This document shows, one piece after another, positions 25,642 through 35,055 of a stretch of 64,000 nt of DNA. Origin of the DNA: Clostridium_B lapidicellarium (GTDB lineage Bacteria; Bacillota; Clostridia; Clostridiales; Clostridiaceae). Where the stretch lies: assembly GCF_041224415.1 (NCBI RefSeq), contig NZ_JBGFFE010000015.1:1-64000 (forward strand), written 5' to 3'. Numbering within the stretch: position 1 is the first letter of the stretch; each line of letters begins with the position of its first letter. The notes under the pieces were generated by a model. The model worked only from the letters and a program-made list of their open reading frames with translations. It did not search any database and was not told the DNA's origin. The position numbers and the translations under genes are program-made.

Positions 25642-26352
25642 ATGAATACCTTGATCGTAGCTTGTCGAACTATTGAAGATGAATTGAATAAAGCAATAGA
25701 TGAAACAGGATGTAACTATCCGGTATTGTGGATAAAGTCTGGACTCCACCTACAACCTGATTCTCTGAGAGAATGTTTGCAGTGTGAGCTGAATCACATA
25801 TCTAATGTGGATCAGGTTATTCTGGCCTTTGGATATTGTGGAAATTCTATAATTGGGCTTAAACCGCCGAATTATCGCATGATATTTCCAAGAGCAGATG
25901 ATTGTATTACATTGCTTTTGGGGTCTTGCAAAAGGCGTGATGAACTGGCCGGTGACAGCGGAACTTATTTTTTGACCAAGGGCTGGCTGGAATCGGAAAG
26001 CAATATATGGAGTGAATATCAAAATGCTGTGAAACGTTATGGTAAAAAGAAAACGGAGAGAATTTATAGTATAGTTTTTAAGCATTATAAAAAATTGGGG
26101 GTTATAAAGACTGGAGCTTATAAACTTGAGGATTATTTGGAAAAGGCAAAAAAAATAGCAGGAGAATTGAAATTACAATATGAAGTTTTGCCGGGAACTC
26201 TTGAGTATATCAGGGAACTTTTGACGGGTCCGTGGAATTCTGACAAATTTGTGATCATAGATCCAGGTGAAACGGTTACAATGAAACATATCTACGGTAC
26301 ACATGGACATCCTTTAGATAATAGCCAGTGTATAATTAAAAATGGACTATGA
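25642..26352 (+). CDS. DUF1638 protein
   Basis: This 236-residue protein matches the DUF1638 pattern I know: an opening LIVACRTIEDEL, then VILAFGYCGNSIIGL, RADDCITLLLGS and a conserved SGTYFLTKGW. The conserved Cys and His/Asp residues suggest a metal or cofactor site. The family is of unknown function but recurs next to corrinoid methyltransferases in methanogens and acetogens. The start is ATG 25642 rather than TTG 25618. A long hairpin (26342-26386) overlaps its last codons. Confidence 0.8.
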   Translation: MNTLIVACRTIEDELNKAIDETGCNYPVLWIKSGLHLQPDSLRECLQCELNHISNVDQVILAFGYCGNSIIGLKPPNYRMIFPRADDCITLLLGSCKRRDELAGDSGTYFLTKGWLESESNIWSEYQNAVKRYGKKKTERIYSIVFKHYKKLGVIKTGAYKLEDYLEKAKKIAGELKLQYEVLPGTLEYIRELLTGPWNSDKFVIIDPGETVTMKHIYGTHGHPLDNSQCIIKNGL

Positions 26353-26389
26353 ACGGCAGTTTTTATTTCTGCTGTTTATAGTCCATAAT

Positions 26390-26456
26390 AAGGTAATTTC
26401 ACCTCTCCTTGTTCGGTGGAGTAAGTGATTTGCACCAAATCAAAGATTTGGGCTCT
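26390..26456. repeat. intergenic direct repeat, unit 1
   Basis: Unit 1 of two ~67-base copies, 72 bases apart, between the convergent DUF1638 and nrdJ genes. Both contain CACCTCTC, TTGTTCGG, GGAGTAAGTGATT and GCACCAAATCAAAGATTTG in order, with scattered transitions. Each can form a CACC/GGTG hairpin and an AAATC/GATTT hairpin. Confidence 0.8.
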
Positions 26457-26461
26457 GAATT

Positions 26462-26528
26462 AAGGTAACTCCACCTCTCTTTGTTCGGCGGAGTAAGTGA
26501 TTCGCACCAAATCAAAGATTTGAGCTCT
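26462..26528. repeat. intergenic direct repeat, unit 2
   Basis: Second copy of the unit at 26390, ending just past the nrdJ stop codon region. Several of the differences are C/T changes that keep or restore hairpin pairs, suggesting an RNA or DNA structure is maintained. No coding potential seen. Confidence 0.8.
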
Positions 26529-26532
26529 CTAC

Positions 26533-29500
26533 TTAACTGCATCCTGTAGTGGAACCGCAGTCCAGGCATACCATGCAGGTTCCGTTTCTAACCATTCTGG
26601 TACTGGAGCAAGTAGGACAGACCGCACCGTATACTCTTTCACCGTCTATTTTTTTTGTCTTTATTTCAGTATTGTTGATTTTCCCGGAATTTAATTCAGC
26701 GGAAGAGTTTCCTAGAATCAAGCTGTTCTTGTCGTAATTCTCAGGTTTGATCTGACATCTGGAAAAATCTCCAAGTTCTATATCTATTATTTTACTTATA
26801 AGATCCGATATGGAAGATACGTATTTTATATAGGGATGTTTTTGAACGAATCCGTAGGGTTCGTATTTTTGACCACGCAGCATCCTCGATATATCCTGCG
26901 GTGGAACATGGTATTGGAGCATTACCGATATTGCCTTTGACAGGGAATTTAAGAGCCCCATTATTATAGTTCCCTCTCTGTCCGTAGTTATATATATTTC
27001 AGATATATCGCCATTTGCGGATCTGTTTACTGTAGTGTATATTTTCACGTCATCTATTTGTGCCGGATGAGTTGTTCCTCTGCGGATTCCCACGGGTTTA
27101 TCCCTTTTTGAATACTTTACCCCTTTTTGCAAATTCCTGGCCTTGCTTAAAAGCTGTTTATAGGTTAAGTCATCAAGCTTTACATCAGCTGAAGCGGATA
27201 AGTTTGTATTTAGAGGCTGGGCTGCTTTAGAGGAATCCCTGTACAGTGCTATTCCTTTAATCCCGAGTTTCCATGAGGATAAAACCACGTCTTTGAAATC
27301 CTGTATGGAAGCGTCTTTGGGTAAGTTTACAGTTTTTGATACTGAACCGGATATGAGCGGGGTTATGGAAGCTACCATTTTTACATGCCCCATGGGATCA
27401 ATGTATCTTTCACCGCTGCCGCATTTATTTGAAGTGTCGAATATGGCAAGATGTTCATCTTTTAAATGCGGGGCTCCTTCCATTTTGCCGTCGAGTATTT
27501 TCTCATAGGTAAAGCCGTCTTTGGTTATGGTTTCTTTTTCAAGTACGTAGGACAATATATCCTCTATTTCTTCCTTGGTGTAGCCTAGTTTTTTTAATGC
27601 CATGGTTATTACGGGGTTTATGATTGTCATGAATCCGCCGCCGGATAATTTTTTATAGACAATATGGCTGAAGAACGGCTCTATTGAGGTTGCACCGCAG
27701 TCCATAGCAAAGGATATGGTGCCTGTAGGTGCTATAACTGTAACCTGGGCGTTTCTATAGCCAAATTTGTCGCCGCTTTTAAGGGCATTTACCCAGCATT
27801 TTGTCAATGTAGTTCCCAAATACGATAAATTTTGGCTTTTTAAAATTTCATGGTTTACTTTTAAAGGAGTATAGTTTAATCCTTCAAATTCATTTGAAAA
27901 ACTGTATCCCATGGTTTTTGAGAGTTTTTCCAAATTTACAGAAGCTGCCCTGGCATGATTTCTCATCACTCTCATCATATAAGGCTTATTTATTTGAAAC
28001 TTTTCAAAGGGGCCTATTTCTTTTGCCATTAAAGAGGATACATAATAGGATTGGCCTGTAAGTATTCCAACTAATGAAGCTGCAAGTGTCCTGGCTTCGT
28101 TTGAATCATAAGGATATCCCATGACCATGAATAGGGACGCTATATTTGATATGCCTAAGCCTGTAGTTCTGAAAAAATGTGTTTTTCTTGCTATATCTGC
28201 CGTAGGAAATTGTCCCCAGTGTATGGAAGCTTCCAGTATCAGCTGAACTAAGCTGATTATATGTAGATATCCCTCCATATCAAAAGTATTTTTGCCTGGA
28301 TTATAAAATTTATATATATTTATGGATGCCAGATTGCATGAAGTATTGTCTAAAAAGGCATATTCTCCGCAGGGATTTGTAGAATTTATCATATTATACG
28401 GTGCATTTACTTTTCCGTCTTCCCCTGCAGGGCATGTATGCCATGCATTGAAGGTATCGCTGAACTGGGGCGCCGGATCCGCACATTTCCAAGCACAGCT
28501 GTTGAAAGTGTCCCAGATTTCCTTTACCTTTGCTGTCTTCGTAATCTTAGGATCAACCCGACCTCTGAGCTTTATCGTCTCATCTGGATTAACCTTTAGT
28601 CTGTCTACTTTACTCATGAAGCTATTTGAAAATCTTACAGAATTGTTGCTGTTTTGACCTGATACAGTTTCATAGGCTTCGCCGTCTAAATCTGTATCGT
28701 ATCCCATTTTACCAAGTGCCTTTACTTTATTTTCTTCTTTTGATTTCCAGGTTATAAAGTTCATTATTTCAGGATGGTCTACATCCAGGCATACCATTTT
28801 GGCAGCTCTTCTCGTTGTGCCTCCAGACTTGATTGCTCCGGCATTTCTGTCCAATGCCTTTAAAAAACTCATAAGACCTGAGGAAGAGCCTCCTCCAGAT
28901 AATTTTTCACCTTTTGCTCTTATGGGGGAAAAATTAGTACCTGTTCCCGAACCTCCCTTGAATAGTTTTGTTTCTGTTACAAATTGATCTGATATAGAAT
29001 GAGAACCCAGCAGTTTGTCTTCAATAGATAGTATAAAACAAGCAGAAGCTTGAGTTCTAGTATAGCTGTCATTACATTCCATCACTTTATTTAAATTGTC
29101 GTCGAAATAGTAGTTGCCCTGCTTTGTACCACTTATGCCGTAGGATAACTTTAGCCCCGTATTGAACCACTGCGGAGAGTTTGGGGCATACATCTGCTTT
29201 AAAAATGCATAGACACATTCATCGTAAAAAATAGAACTTTCCTCTTCTGTCTTTATAAGCCCTTCATCCTTTAAGGATTCACGCCAAAAGTTTACCATTC
29301 TGTCTGCTACTGATTTCATGCTGTTTTCATAGCCCAGTTTTCCGGGAATACCGGCTTTTCTGAAATATTTAGAAGCTATTATGTCGCAGGCATTCTGGGA
29401 ATACTGTTCTGGAAATTCCAGATCCTTCATATCCACCAGAACTTTGTGGGTTTTATGATCTTTTAAAAATACATCCGTTTTTTTCCACTTGAATAGATCA

Positions 29501-29580
29501 TATACGGTTTTATTGCTGTTTTTTTCAAGGGATTTTGTATAATATCTTTTAAATAAATCCTTTATGCTGTTCAATTGCAA
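26533..29580 (-). CDS. nrdJ: adenosylcobalamin-dependent ribonucleotide reductase (class II)
   Basis: This 1015-residue enzyme reduces ribonucleotides to deoxyribonucleotides using an adenosylcobalamin-derived thiyl radical, without oxygen. Visible are the GGSGTGTNFSPIRAKGE loop, STNPCGEYAFLDNTSCN (active-site Cys and Glu), APTGTISFAMDCGATSIEP, and the C-terminal zinc-ribbon-like CPTC..CMVCLDCG with a terminal redox pair. The length is usual for the clostridial long form. The start is TTG 29580 or TTG 29574, both behind GGAGG. A double NrdR box lies upstream. Confidence 0.95.
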   Translation of the reverse strand: MQLNSIKDLFKRYYTKSLEKNSNKTVYDLFKWKKTDVFLKDHKTHKVLVDMKDLEFPEQYSQNACDIIASKYFRKAGIPGKLGYENSMKSVADRMVNFWRESLKDEGLIKTEEESSIFYDECVYAFLKQMYAPNSPQWFNTGLKLSYGISGTKQGNYYFDDNLNKVMECNDSYTRTQASACFILSIEDKLLGSHSISDQFVTETKLFKGGSGTGTNFSPIRAKGEKLSGGGSSSGLMSFLKALDRNAGAIKSGGTTRRAAKMVCLDVDHPEIMNFITWKSKEENKVKALGKMGYDTDLDGEAYETVSGQNSNNSVRFSNSFMSKVDRLKVNPDETIKLRGRVDPKITKTAKVKEIWDTFNSCAWKCADPAPQFSDTFNAWHTCPAGEDGKVNAPYNMINSTNPCGEYAFLDNTSCNLASINIYKFYNPGKNTFDMEGYLHIISLVQLILEASIHWGQFPTADIARKTHFFRTTGLGISNIASLFMVMGYPYDSNEARTLAASLVGILTGQSYYVSSLMAKEIGPFEKFQINKPYMMRVMRNHARAASVNLEKLSKTMGYSFSNEFEGLNYTPLKVNHEILKSQNLSYLGTTLTKCWVNALKSGDKFGYRNAQVTVIAPTGTISFAMDCGATSIEPFFSHIVYKKLSGGGFMTIINPVITMALKKLGYTKEEIEDILSYVLEKETITKDGFTYEKILDGKMEGAPHLKDEHLAIFDTSNKCGSGERYIDPMGHVKMVASITPLISGSVSKTVNLPKDASIQDFKDVVLSSWKLGIKGIALYRDSSKAAQPLNTNLSASADVKLDDLTYKQLLSKARNLQKGVKYSKRDKPVGIRRGTTHPAQIDDVKIYTTVNRSANGDISEIYITTDREGTIIMGLLNSLSKAISVMLQYHVPPQDISRMLRGQKYEPYGFVQKHPYIKYVSSISDLISKIIDIELGDFSRCQIKPENYDKNSLILGNSSAELNSGKINNTEIKTKKIDGERVYGAVCPTCSSTRMVRNGTCMVCLDCGSTTGCS

Positions 29581-29639
29581 CTTACCTCCAATTTATGGTA
29601 AAAAATATATTGTACATGTTGTGTGTATTTATAAAGCAA

Positions 29640-29687
29640 CTACTATATATAGTATTAATCGATATATATTAATACTATATATAGTGC
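29640..29687 (-). promoter_or_regulatory. tandem NrdR boxes of nrdJ
   Basis: Two copies of ACTATATATAGT lie at 29642-29653 and 29674-29685. Their centres are 32 bp apart, about three helical turns, as is usual for NrdR box pairs. Each holds the core CTATATATAG of the NrdR consensus. Together with flanking bases they form an 18-bp perfect inverted repeat with an 8-base spacer. NrdR would repress nrdJ when dATP/ATP signals are high. Confidence 0.85.
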
Positions 29688-29840
29688 TTATTTATTATAT
29701 TATATATCCTGTAAAAGTTCAATTTAATTTGTATGTCATTTTTTATCGTGTTTTTTAAATAAACTGTATTTTATAAGTTTATTTTAATATTCACTACAAA
29801 ATAGTTTATAATTGATACTGAAAGGAGATTGAATTATAGT

Positions 29841-30356
29841 ATGATAAGAAGATTTAAAAATTATGTACCAGAAATAAATAAAAATTGTTTTATAGCTGAC
29901 AGTGCAGAAATTATAGGAAAAGTTAAAATCTACGAAAAAGCCAATATATGGTTTGGAGCTGTATTGAGGGGGGACGTAAATTACATATATGTGGGAAAGG
30001 GAAGCAATGTACAGGATAATTGTACCCTTCATACCAGCAGCGGAATGAATCCGGTAGAAATAGAAGAATATGTAACCGTAGGGCATAATGCTATAATACA
30101 TGGCGCCAAAGTCGGAAGGTATTCTTTAATTGGAATGGGTTCTATAATATTGGATAATGCTGAAATTGGCGAATATACCATTATAGGGGCAGGCAGCCTT
30201 GTAACTAAAAATAAAAAGATACCTTCTGGAGTTATGTGTATGGGATCACCTGCGAGAGTTGTAAGAGAACTTACAGAGGAGGAAAAAGAATCTCTCAGGA
30301 ATTCGGCAAAGGGGTATATTACAAAATCTGAAATTTACAAACACTTTGGCTGTTAA
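29841..30356 (+). CDS. gamma-carbonic-anhydrase-like hexapeptide-repeat protein
   Basis: This ~171-residue left-handed beta-helix protein reads RGDVNYIYVGKGSNVQDN, then HTSSG, VGHNAIIHGAKVG and GAGSLVTKNKKIPSG. Metal-binding histidines typical of gamma-class carbonic anhydrases (H in LHT, GHNAIIH) are present, but activity of this clade is often undemonstrated. ATG 29841 is chosen; TTG 29829 is too close to AAAGGAG. Confidence 0.85.
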   Translation: MIRRFKNYVPEINKNCFIADSAEIIGKVKIYEKANIWFGAVLRGDVNYIYVGKGSNVQDNCTLHTSSGMNPVEIEEYVTVGHNAIIHGAKVGRYSLIGMGSIILDNAEIGEYTIIGAGSLVTKNKKIPSGVMCMGSPARVVRELTEEEKESLRNSAKGYITKSEIYKHFGC

Positions 30357-30423
30357 AATATATATCACCTATTTTATAAGTTAAGTATAAAATATAGTGT
30401 TAATAATATTTGGAGATTGTAAA

Positions 30424-31695
30424 ATGCCTATTTTTAAATTAGGTTCATCTGGTAATCAGGTAATGCAGATTCAGGCGGTTTTAAGTAAAATAGGTTATTA
30501 TCACGGTCCTGTAGATGGAATATTTGGTGTGCAGACTGAAGAGGCGGTTGAAAATTTTCAAAGGAACAATGGATTGATATCGGATGGTATAATAGGGCCG
30601 GATACTTATAGGGTGCTCCAAAGCTTCATGTTGGGTTATGATGAATATGTCATAAGATCAGGTGATACACTGTACAGCATAGCTGAGAAGTATGGGACTC
30701 AAGTTTATAAAATAATAACGGCCAATCCTTCCGTAGAGCCTTTGGGTCTAATTCCGGGGAATACAATTAAAGTACCTTACAACATAGACGTGGTGGATAC
30801 AAATATAAATTATACCTACAGCGTACTTGAGACGGATCTTGCGGGCCTTGAGGCCAGGTATCCATTTATAACTGTAGGAAGTGCCGGTGAGAGTGTACTT
30901 GGAAGGCAGCTTTATTATGTGAAACTCGGGTCAGGAAGCAATCAGGTATCTTATAATGGCTCGCACCATGCTTTGGAATGGATAACTACACCTCTTTTGA
31001 TGAAATTTATGGAAAATTTCGCTAAAGCCTATTCGGAAGGTAGAAGTATAAGGGGTTATAATATAGGAGAAATATGGAGGAGAAGCAGTATCTATATAGT
31101 TCCCATGGTAAATCCTGATGGAGTGGAGCTGGTGCTGAATGGGTTAACCAGGAATAATCCCTATTATTATCAGCTCATAGATTGGAATAGAGGAAGTACT
31201 GATTTTTCAAGGAACTGGGAAGCAAACAACAGGGGTGTTGATATAAATCACAATTATAATGCAAACTGGCAGCTTTCAAAAGAAGCTGAACTTTCTTACG
31301 GTGTATATGGCCCGGGACCCACCAGGTATTCAGGTCCCTATGCTGAATCAGAACCTGAAACCAGAGCCATGGTCAATTTTACGAATAGCCATGATTTCAG
31401 AATGGTATTGGCCTATCACAGCCAGGGAAAGGTTATTTATTGGCAGTATGATGCCCTGACTCCTCCCGAGTCCAGAAGAATAGCTGAAATATTCTCTCAA
31501 GTAAGCGGGTATGAACTGGCGCAAACCACTGGCATAACATCTTATTCAGGGTATAAAGACTGGTTTATACAGGATCATGGAAAGCCCGGATTCACCATAG
31601 AAGTGGGTAGAGGGGTCAATCCCCTTCCTATAAGTCAGTTTGATGAAATATACAATGATAATGAAGAACTTCTTATTTTGGCTTCAGTTATATAG
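30424..31695 (+). CDS. M14-family peptidoglycan carboxypeptidase with PG-binding and LysM domains
   Basis: This is a 423-residue protein. Residues ~5-65 form a peptidoglycan-binding domain 1 (VMQIQAVLSKIGYYHGPVDG), ~75-120 a LysM (YVIRSGDTLYSIAEKYG), and ~130-423 a zinc M14 peptidase with HHALEW, INHNYNANW and the catalytic Glu in FTIEVGRG. This layout is that of gamma-D-glutamyl-meso-diaminopimelate peptidases that cut the stem peptide, often in spores. No signal peptide is obvious. The ATG follows TGGAGAT. Confidence 0.92.
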   Translation: MPIFKLGSSGNQVMQIQAVLSKIGYYHGPVDGIFGVQTEEAVENFQRNNGLISDGIIGPDTYRVLQSFMLGYDEYVIRSGDTLYSIAEKYGTQVYKIITANPSVEPLGLIPGNTIKVPYNIDVVDTNINYTYSVLETDLAGLEARYPFITVGSAGESVLGRQLYYVKLGSGSNQVSYNGSHHALEWITTPLLMKFMENFAKAYSEGRSIRGYNIGEIWRRSSIYIVPMVNPDGVELVLNGLTRNNPYYYQLIDWNRGSTDFSRNWEANNRGVDINHNYNANWQLSKEAELSYGVYGPGPTRYSGPYAESEPETRAMVNFTNSHDFRMVLAYHSQGKVIYWQYDALTPPESRRIAEIFSQVSGYELAQTTGITSYSGYKDWFIQDHGKPGFTIEVGRGVNPLPISQFDEIYNDNEELLILASVI

Positions 31696-31741
31696 AAATT
31701 TTATATTATTGGAAAGTTAGAAGAGGCATATATTTTAAGCT

Positions 31742-32164
31742 CTATTTATAGATGTCTACTAGAAGACCGCTTATATCGTCTATGGTAGCAGCTATGTTTA
31801 GATTTTCCTTTTGGTCATTTAGGAGTGCCTTGGTGAGCTCTTCCAATTTTTTATCTATGGTATCCACGGTTATGAAATATTGTGTCTGCCAAAAGCTTAT
31901 GTCTTTTTTTATGTTGTACATGTGTTTTAAGACAGATTCCAGATATTCTTTTATCATTTTTTTGTATAATTTTACATCCGAATAGCATTTCGTTACGGCT
32001 AACCTGTTTCCCCTTTTTTTTATTTTATTAAACATTCCTTTGAGCTGTTCTTCTGATTTTTTTTCCATTTGAGAATTGAAACTTTGGGAAAAATCTTTTT
32101 TTATCTTTATGTTTTTATTATTTGAAGAAGGAGAAGAGGTTCCTCCAATTCTGGGAATTTCCAT
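31742..32164 (-). CDS. YaaR (DUF327) family protein
   Basis: This 140-residue, mostly helical protein has a charged Lys-rich N-terminal third and ends with IAATIDDISGLLVDIYK. It matches the clostridial/bacilli YaaR family of unknown function. The start is the internal ATG 32164 after CAGGAGGCATCTT; longer forms from 32257 lack a ribosome site. It is transcribed against the peptidase gene. Confidence 0.75.
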   Translation of the reverse strand: MEIPRIGGTSSPSSNNKNIKIKKDFSQSFNSQMEKKSEEQLKGMFNKIKKRGNRLAVTKCYSDVKLYKKMIKEYLESVLKHMYNIKKDISFWQTQYFITVDTIDKKLEELTKALLNDQKENLNIAATIDDISGLLVDIYK

Positions 32165-32370
32165 AAGATGCCTCCTGTTTTTATTTAAGAAAATTTTCAA
32201 CTTTTGATTCAAAAAAAGCCGTTCATATAGTATAATCTTATCATAACTCTCAACCAATATATAGTTAATTGTGATATATTGTAGAATTTTTATTAAATAG
32301 TTATAATAAACTATTTAATGTGTATAAGATTACGGTATTTTCAAAAAATAAAAGTTGGGTAGGTGATTTT

Positions 32371-34986
32371 ATGTGGTTTGAAAAAAGCTTGGATGAAATA
32401 ATCAAAGAATTCAATACCGACATAGTAAATGGGTTGAGTTCGGAGGAAGCTCTAGCTAGAAAGAATAAGTACGGACCCAATAAATTAGCTGAAAAGAAAA
32501 AGAAGTCAATTTTAAAACTTTTATTTGAACAGATAAATGATGTATTGATATATATATTGCTGGCTGCAGCTGTAATTTCCGCTTTACTTGGAGAGGTAAG
32601 CGATGCAGTTATTATAATGGTTGTAATTGTGCTAAATGCAATAATAGGACTGGTTCAGGAATCAAAAGCTGAGAAGGCGCTGGAATCATTGAAAAAACTT
32701 TCCTTTCCAAAAGCACTTGTGAAAAGAGACGGCCGCATTGTAGAGATATCATCTGAAGATGTAGTAATAGGGGATATAGTGGTTTTGGAAGCAGGTAAAT
32801 ATGTCCCATGTGACTTGAGACTGATTGAAACTGCAAATTTGAAAATAGAGGAATCGGCCTTAACCGGTGAATCCGTACCTTCGGAGAAATATGCAGAGAA
32901 TGTATTAAAAGGTGAAGATATAGCCCTTGGCGACCAGCAGAATATGGCTTTTATGTCCACCATGGTAACTTATGGAAGAGGAACGGGAGTTGCTGTAGCT
33001 GCAAGTATGGATACTGAAATAGGGAAAATAGCAAAAATGCTTGACAACGATGAAAAAAACTTGACACCGCTTCAGGTGAAGCTTGCACAGCTTGGTAAAA
33101 TACTTGGTTTTGGAGTACTTGTAATATGTGTACTTATGTTCATTGTAGCGGTAATTCAAAAAAGGGATTTATTTGAGATGTTCTTGACGGCTATAAGTTT
33201 GGCGGTAGCCGCTGTTCCGGAAGGATTACCTGCCATGGTCACAATAGTTCTTGCTGTGGGAGTTCAGAGAATGATAAAGAAGAATGCCATAATAAGAAAA
33301 TTACCTGCCATAGAAACCCTGGGCTCTGTGAATATAATATGCTCCGATAAGACGGGAACTCTGACCCAGAATAAGATGACCGTGACTAAATTTTATGCTG
33401 ATGGTACCTTGGATAATATTTCAGGGCTGAATATGAAAAACAAAGTGCATTTTGCCCTTGTGGAATACATGATACTGTGCAGTGATGCCACTTATTCTGC
33501 AGATTCTAAAACCGGAGATCCAACTGAAATAGCGCTGCTTGAACTGGGAGCTAAATTTGATTTATATAAGAAAGATGAAGACAGACTTCATGTCCGGGTA
33601 AATGAGATACCGTTTGATTCAGATAGAAAGCTCATGACAACTTTGAATAGGTTTGACAATAAATACAATGTGATTACAAAAGGTGCTGTGGATAATTTGA
33701 TTGAGATCTGCAGCAGCATATATCTAAATGGCGGTATAGTCCCCTTTAGTGAAGAACTTAAGTTAAAAGTGATGAATGCCTCTGATTCCATGTCAAAGGA
33801 TGCACTCAGGGTGCTTGCAGCGGCTTTTAAAAAGGTGGATTCAATTGAAATCGAGATTGATTCCATGGAAAAGAATTTGACTTTTGTTGGCCTTGTGGGG
33901 ATGATAGATCCTCCCAGAGAAAATGTACGGGATTCCATAGAGGAATGCAAGAAGTCCGGTATAAGAACGGTCATGATCACGGGAGATCATAAAAATACAG
34001 CTTTTGCCATAGCAAAGGAGCTTGGAATAGCCAAGGATTTCTCTCAGGTCATGTTGGGGTATGAATTTGACAAACTGCCTGAAAAGGAAGCTGGGAATAG
34101 AATCGATAACTTGAGGGTATTTGCCAGAGTGTCCCCGGAACACAAAGTAAAAATTGTAAAAACGTTAAAAAAGAAGGGAAATATAGTTTCCATGACTGGG
34201 GACGGCGTAAATGATGCACCTTCCTTAAAAACTGCCGATATAGGTGTAGCCATGGGAATTACAGGAACTGACGTGGCTAAGGATGCTTCTGACATGATAC
34301 TGACCGATGATAATTTTTCAACTATTGTGGAGGCGGTAAAAGAAGGAAGAAATATATATAACAATATAAGAAAATCTATAACATTCCTTCTTTCCTGCAA
34401 TATAGGGGAAATAATAGCCCTCTTTATCGGCATAGTGCTTGGGTGGCCTTCTGTACTGAGACCTATCCATCTTTTGTGGGTGAATTTGATAACGGACAGT
34501 CTTCCGGCACTGGCTCTCGGAGTGGATCCTGATGATCCGGATATAATGAAGGAAAAGCCGCGTGATGCAAGAGAAGGGTTGTTTTCAGGAAAAAATGGTG
34601 TATTTCTGATAGGCAATGGTATTTTGATAGGTGTGCTTACATTAAGTGCATTTTATGTGGGAACTAGGATATATCCAAATTCCGTTATGCATGCACAGAC
34701 TATGTCATTTGTAGTTCTCAGTGTGTCCCAGCTGTTTTACACTTTAAGTATGAGGCACAGTGAAAAATCCATATTCCAGATTGGAATTTTCACCAACAGA
34801 TATCTAATTGGAGCCATAATACTTGGAATAGTGCTTCAAAATGTGGTCATTACAGTCCCATTTTTGGCATCTGTATTCAAGGTATTTAGACTTACGCTGA
34901 ATGACTGGATGTTTGTAATTTTATTGTCTATTGTACCTCTAGTTGTAAATGAAATTGTCAAAATGCTCTGGAAGCAGAATACTTGA
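32371..34986 (+). CDS. calcium-translocating P-type ATPase (P2 type)
   Basis: This ~871-residue ion pump has an N-terminal cation-ATPase domain with GLSSEEALARKNKYGPN, the TGES actuator motif in LTGESVPSEKY, the phosphorylated Asp in CSDKTGTLTQNKMT, hinge TGDGVNDAPSLK, and about ten membrane helices. The M4 sequence VAAVPEGLPAMV with the Glu fits Ca2+ pumps of the SERCA/PMCA kind. The start is ATG 32371 after GGTAGGTGA. A single-gene unit closed by a strong terminator. Confidence 0.93.
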   Translation: MWFEKSLDEIIKEFNTDIVNGLSSEEALARKNKYGPNKLAEKKKKSILKLLFEQINDVLIYILLAAAVISALLGEVSDAVIIMVVIVLNAIIGLVQESKAEKALESLKKLSFPKALVKRDGRIVEISSEDVVIGDIVVLEAGKYVPCDLRLIETANLKIEESALTGESVPSEKYAENVLKGEDIALGDQQNMAFMSTMVTYGRGTGVAVAASMDTEIGKIAKMLDNDEKNLTPLQVKLAQLGKILGFGVLVICVLMFIVAVIQKRDLFEMFLTAISLAVAAVPEGLPAMVTIVLAVGVQRMIKKNAIIRKLPAIETLGSVNIICSDKTGTLTQNKMTVTKFYADGTLDNISGLNMKNKVHFALVEYMILCSDATYSADSKTGDPTEIALLELGAKFDLYKKDEDRLHVRVNEIPFDSDRKLMTTLNRFDNKYNVITKGAVDNLIEICSSIYLNGGIVPFSEELKLKVMNASDSMSKDALRVLAAAFKKVDSIEIEIDSMEKNLTFVGLVGMIDPPRENVRDSIEECKKSGIRTVMITGDHKNTAFAIAKELGIAKDFSQVMLGYEFDKLPEKEAGNRIDNLRVFARVSPEHKVKIVKTLKKKGNIVSMTGDGVNDAPSLKTADIGVAMGITGTDVAKDASDMILTDDNFSTIVEAVKEGRNIYNNIRKSITFLLSCNIGEIIALFIGIVLGWPSVLRPIHLLWVNLITDSLPALALGVDPDDPDIMKEKPRDAREGLFSGKNGVFLIGNGILIGVLTLSAFYVGTRIYPNSVMHAQTMSFVVLSVSQLFYTLSMRHSEKSIFQIGIFTNRYLIGAIILGIVLQNVVITVPFLASVFKVFRLTLNDWMFVILLSIVPLVVNEIVKMLWKQNT

Positions 34987-35001
34987 AATTAACTGTGTTT
35001 G

Positions 35002-35046
35002 AAAAAGCTGTATACAATTCTACTTGGAATTACATACAGCTTTTTT
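35002..35046. terminator. bidirectional terminator
   Basis: AAAAAGCTGTAT pairs with ATACAGCTTTTT and is flanked by T/A runs on both sides. It lies between the Ca2+-ATPase and the convergent sigma-54 activator. Confidence 0.88.
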
Positions 35047-35055
35047 AAGATCCTG

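Noticed and set aside
29642..29685. Transposon terminal inverted repeats
   Set aside because: The arms flank only 8 bases and match paired NrdR boxes; no transposase is near.
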